Shown piece after piece: positions 20,416-22,559 of a stretch of DNA of 22,559 nucleotides. The stretch lies in contig SFJQ01000018.1 in assembly GCA_004555855.1 (NCBI GenBank), positions 1 to 22,559 of the forward strand, given 5' to 3'. The notes below the pieces were generated by a model. That model was not told the origin of the DNA. It did no database searches and was given only the letters and a program-made list of their open reading frames with translations. A program made the translations under genes and the position numbers. Within the stretch, counting starts at the first letter, position 1; each line of letters starts with the position of its first letter. The stretch comes from [Eubacterium] saphenum (lineage in GTDB: Bacteria > Bacillota > Clostridia > Oscillospirales > Ruminococcaceae).

Positions 20416-20589
20416 GCGCATTTTGCTCTTTTTCAAAAATTTCCCTGAAATCGTCAACAAAATACTACAATATTTTTAGCAAAAGTTTGTTGAAATTGCC
20501 CAAAATCCGCCGAGTAACATATTGAACAATCCGCCGTATTTCTCGGAAAACTCGCGGAAAAGTGCAGCAAATCCTCCAAATCCGTTAAC
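20416..20589 (-). other. Upstream part of the flgM regulatory gap
   Basis: The gene-free stretch 20333-20640 is 308 bp. Besides the SigD promoter and the pilin terminator it holds AT-rich DNA near 20420-20490 and two copies of AATCCGCCG on the plus strand (20504-20512 and 20528-20536), 24 bp apart, with weaker relatives at 20570 and 20579. A possible -35 TTGACG lies near 20450, but without a matching -10. No gene seen. Confidence 0.4.
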
Positions 20590-20620
20590 AAAAACCGCCC
20601 CCGACAACCGTCAGGAGCGG
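20590..20620 (-). terminator. Strong intrinsic terminator of the pilin genes
   Basis: On the minus strand an 11-bp stem (20610-20620 with 20595-20605, two G-T pairs) with a GGTT loop is followed by TTTTT (complement of 20590-20594). It lies about 20 bases after the stop codon at 20641 and separates the pilin genes from the flagellar operon. Confidence 0.9.
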
Positions 20621-20640
20621 ATTTCTTATCATTTGTCAAA

Positions 20641-21393
20641 TCACGGCGAAATAGCCTTGAAGTACAGGCTGAAATAGCTGCCCGGTTCGCCGATGTAGGC
20701 GTCCAGAATCGTGTCCTTGGTGCTGGAGCAAACGCCGAGATAAAGTCCGTCCGCGTTCAGACCGTTGTCCTCAAGAAGGAGGTATTTGTTTCTGAAAGCG
20801 TCATAGTCCGTTCCGCACGGCGGCAGGTCGCTGGGACAATAGCCCGAAGCAAGCACCTTTACCGTGTTCGTGTTCGCGATGTTGTTTATCGTGTCAGCAT
20901 TGCTGCTGAATGTGACATACGCGTAATAAATGCCGTCCTGCTGCAGGAAAAGCGGCTCGATGTCCTTTGCAAACATCTTCTCAAAATCCGTTTCATCGGA
21001 AACGCCCGACTTGCCGTAAAGGCGCATCTCGCAAATTATTGCGCTGTCGTCGCCCACAATGTCCACATACTCAATCTTCGACTTCTTCACGGACATCGCA
21101 ACCCCGAGATATTTCTTCGTGGGGTAGTTTCCGCCAAGCTGCTTGTTGTAATCAATGAGCTTTCCGGTTTCGTCCTTCTGCCCGTAATATATGTAGTCCT
21201 CGTATTTGGAATACTTGCTGAAAAGGTTCTGCGTCGCGGAATAAAAGTCGCGCGCGGCGAGAATGGACGCCTTTTTGTTCGCGTCACGAGAGGAGAGCGA
21301 CGGCACAATCATCGCCAGCAGCACCGCGATAATCGCGATTACTACAATAAGTTCAACGAGCGAAAAGCCCTTTTTCCTTAGAAATCTTCTCAT
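20641..21393 (-). CDS. Type IV prepilin-like protein (pseudopilin)
   Basis: A 250-residue protein with a class III signal: basic leader MRRFLRKKG, prepilin peptidase site between Gly9 and Phe10, Glu14 at position +5, and hydrophobic helix FSLVELIVVIAIIAVLLAMI that anchors it in the membrane and packs in the pilus core. The C-terminal domain of about 200 residues is unlike any family I recognise; it has cysteines at CEMR, GYCPSDLPPCG and GVCSS that could form disulfides (the CPSDLPPC pair resembles the D-loop of type IV pilins). Larger than the minor pilins next to it. Start: ATG with AAAGGAG 5 bases upstream. Last gene of the pilin cluster. Part of a type IV pilus or type II-like secretion/DNA uptake system whose motor genes lie outside the window. 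Confidence 0.85.
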   Translation of the reverse strand: MRRFLRKKGFSLVELIVVIAIIAVLLAMIVPSLSSRDANKKASILAARDFYSATQNLFSKYSKYEDYIYYGQKDETGKLIDYNKQLGGNYPTKKYLGVAMSVKKSKIEYVDIVGDDSAIICEMRLYGKSGVSDETDFEKMFAKDIEPLFLQQDGIYYAYVTFSSNADTINNIANTNTVKVLASGYCPSDLPPCGTDYDAFRNKYLLLEDNGLNADGLYLGVCSSTKDTILDAYIGEPGSYFSLYFKAISP

Positions 21394-21442
21394 AAATTCT
21401 CCTTTCCAATGCCCTTGTTTGTACGAATTTCACGAACGCGCA

Positions 21443-21472
21443 CAAACAAAAGCATTGAAAATATCAATGCTT
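21443..21472 (-). other. Hairpin between two prepilin genes
   Basis: A perfect 9-bp inverted repeat (21450-21458 with 21464-21472), loop of 5. On the minus strand it is followed by TTGTTTG, a poor T-run, so it may be a partial terminator that lowers expression of the downstream 250-residue pilin. It lies directly after the stop codon at 21477. Confidence 0.6.
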
Positions 21473-21476
21473 AATT

Positions 21477-22046
21477 TCAGCCGTTCAGCAAAATCGGCGA
21501 AGTTCCGATTGCCTCATTGTTTGTTGTGTAGCCGTTGTCACGCGGCCAGTAATCCGTGCGCTTGAAATCGGCTGCGGTCGGACCAACACTCGGCGCAGCG
21601 CCTTCTTCAAAGAAAAACAGCGCGCCAATTCTGCCCTCGATGAGGTAGCCTATCGAATACATTCTCTTATATCCAAGCGTTTTTTCGATGAATTCCTTCA
21701 AGTCCTGTGAGAGCGCGTCCTCGTCCTCGTCGTGAACCCAGAAATCGCCCACGAACTCGGGGTCTTCGTAAACGCCGTTGTTCGCGACAATTTTCACATA
21801 AACCGTGCTTTCATCATCGTAAATCTTTGGATAAATGTTTTTTGCGTCCTGCTGCGTGAGCCACATATTTACTGCATTTCTCACGTCTGCCGCCGTTGTG
21901 TTCGCGGAAGAAACCCTAGCACTTCTCAGATTTCCAACAAGCACGGGGATAAGTATTCCCGCGAGAACGCCGATAATCGCGATTACAACAACCAGCTCTA
22001 CGAGAGTAAATGCAGACTTCGCTTTTATACGAGCGAATTTTTTCAT
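21477..22046 (-). CDS. Type IV prepilin-like protein with Ala at the cleavage site
   Basis: A 189-residue protein. Basic leader MKKFARIKAKSA, then FTLVELVVVIAIIGVLAGIL with Glu at +5 and Pro in the helix (ILIPVL), typical of major-type pilins and pseudopilins. Residue -1 is Ala12, not the usual Gly; some prepilin peptidases accept Ala, so processing is still plausible. The middle helix continues as RSARVSSANTTAADVRNAVN and a beta-rich C-terminal domain follows (YVKIVANNGVYEDPEFVGDF, GYLIEGRIGALFFFEE). The frame opens at 22073, but GAGG 8 bases before the ATG at 22046 decides the start. Lies between the partial gene at 22130 and the larger pilin. Confidence 0.85.
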   Translation of the reverse strand: MKKFARIKAKSAFTLVELVVVIAIIGVLAGILIPVLVGNLRSARVSSANTTAADVRNAVNMWLTQQDAKNIYPKIYDDESTVYVKIVANNGVYEDPEFVGDFWVHDEDEDALSQDLKEFIEKTLGYKRMYSIGYLIEGRIGALFFFEEGAAPSVGPTAADFKRTDYWPRDNGYTTNNEAIGTSPILLNG

Positions 22047-22077
22047 AAATCTAACCTCAATCAGAATACACATAATC

Positions 22078-22101
22078 CCCCGGCAGCCGAAGCCGCCGAG
22101 G
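22078..22101 (-). other. Very stable UUCG-loop hairpin between pilin genes
   Basis: On the minus strand a 10-bp stem (22092-22101 with 22078-22087, two G-T pairs) is capped by TTCG, the extra-stable tetraloop. No T-run follows, so it is not a standard terminator; it could protect the 3' end of the upstream mRNA from exonucleases or be a processing site. Confidence 0.8.
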
Positions 22102-22129
22102 AATGAATGTGTTTGGTTAAATCAACTAA

Positions 22130-22559
22130 TTACGGATTAGCGTTGCCGCCTGCATTAGCATTGTGAGCAATTGCGGGAGCAGTACCAACGATTATGTTGT
22201 TATTGCCTACGCCAGCCTTGTTGCCGGGCCAATTGATTTCCTGAGCGCCTTCCCAAACAGTGTCTGCCTGAATAGTAGTAGGAATGTCGGAAGCCTGACC
22301 GCCGGGAACAGCAATAACGCCGATAACAGCCGAATTTTTGATGTAAATCTCAACATAGCCGCTCTTGAAATCACGGAGAACATCAGCCATGAACAAAGCA
22401 AAGTCTGTGTTCTTGTCGGTACCACCAGTAACAGTGTACTTAGCAGGGTTAGAAGTACCAAATGTTACGGCAGCACTTCCTGCGTCAGTCCAACCATTTG
22501 TACCAACGGTGAACTTGAGAACATCGCAAGCATTGTTATTTGTTGCTCTGATAGCATTT
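22130..22559 (-). CDS. C-terminal part of a probable major pilin or surface protein
   Basis: The frame is open from the window edge to a TAA at 22130 and covers the last 142 residues; the start lies outside. Visible segments: FTVGTNGWTDAGSAAVTFGT, DFALFMADVLRDFKSGYVEI, NSAVIGVIAVPGG, DTVWEGAQEINWPGNKAG and a tail rich in Asn/Ala/Gly ending NANAGGNANP. It has more T-ending codons (GCT, GGT, ACT, GTT) than the neighbouring genes, as often seen in abundant proteins. Its place directly upstream of two prepilin genes and its beta-rich, low-charge sequence suggest the main subunit of the same pilus, but the diagnostic N-terminal helix is not in the window. I do not recognise a specific family. Confidence 0.6.
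   Translation of the reverse strand, partial: NAIRATNNNACDVLKFTVGTNGWTDAGSAAVTFGTSNPAKYTVTGGTDKNTDFALFMADVLRDFKSGYVEIYIKNSAVIGVIAVPGGQASDIPTTIQADTVWEGAQEINWPGNKAGVGNNNIIVGTAPAIAHNANAGGNANP

Noticed and set aside
20333..20460. SigA promoter for flgM using TATAAT next to the SigD -10 box or TTGACG near 20450
   Set aside because: No -35 lies at 16-18 bp from the TATAAT, and TTGACG has no -10 at the right spacing; the SigD match is far better.
20454..20639. 61-codon minus-strand ORF between the pilin and flgM
   Set aside because: It spans the strong terminator and has no ribosome site or recognisable sequence.

Overview
The window looks like a chromosomal segment of a motile, flagellated member of the Firmicutes, most likely an anaerobic clostridial lineage. 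The reasons are: a single-chain alpha2-type glycyl-tRNA synthetase, a flagellar late operon in the Bacillus/Clostridium order (flgM-flgN-flgK-flgL-yviE-fliW-csrA-fliD-fliS-fliT-like), strong purine-rich ribosome binding sites, SigA-type and SigD-type promoters, short clostridial ThiC, Gram-positive style lipoproteins and type IV prepilins. The species cannot be named from the sequence alone. No phage, IS transposase, CRISPR array, tRNA or rRNA was seen.

Left block (1-6700, all minus strand). A gene train reads ilvE (branched-chain aminotransferase, with a clear SigA promoter), a serine-rich heptad-repeat lipoprotein, a second smaller lipoprotein that looks like its distant paralogue, glyS, and a small SCP2-like protein closed by an intrinsic terminator. 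Upstream of ilvE are a structured dispersed repeat (copy 1), a two-helix membrane protein of unknown function and a CDF-family cation exporter with a Mn-type metal-site pattern.

Middle block (6740-9970). Divergent promoters lie back to back. The rightward one drives a TPP riboswitch with an unusually large extra arm, an antiterminator/terminator switch, then thiD-thiC-thiE (pyrimidine branch and thiamine phosphate synthase). The operon's terminator lies inside the 3' end of the convergent radical SAM gene (9915-10823). A second copy of the structured repeat sits just upstream of that gene.

Right block (11047-20415, minus strand). This is a ten-gene late flagellar operon started by a textbook SigD (sigma-28) promoter in front of flgM and ended by an intrinsic terminator at 11047-11079. 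It encodes the anti-sigma factor, chaperones, hook-filament junction proteins, filament cap, and the FliW-CsrA partner-switch pair. FlgL (718 aa) and FliD (812 aa) are much larger than usual and seem to share a repeated beta-rich module.

Far right (20590-22559, minus strand). Two type IV prepilin-like genes and the 3' part of a third, probably abundant, surface or pilin protein are separated by hairpins and closed by a strong terminator.

The most unusual item is the 124-127 bp repeat (4598-4721 and 10868-10994). It folds on paper into a cruciform with a 14-bp closing stem, three abutting hairpins with GNA triloops and no unpaired junction bases, plus a fourth hairpin. Differences between the copies are partly compensatory, which argues that structure is selected rather than coding.
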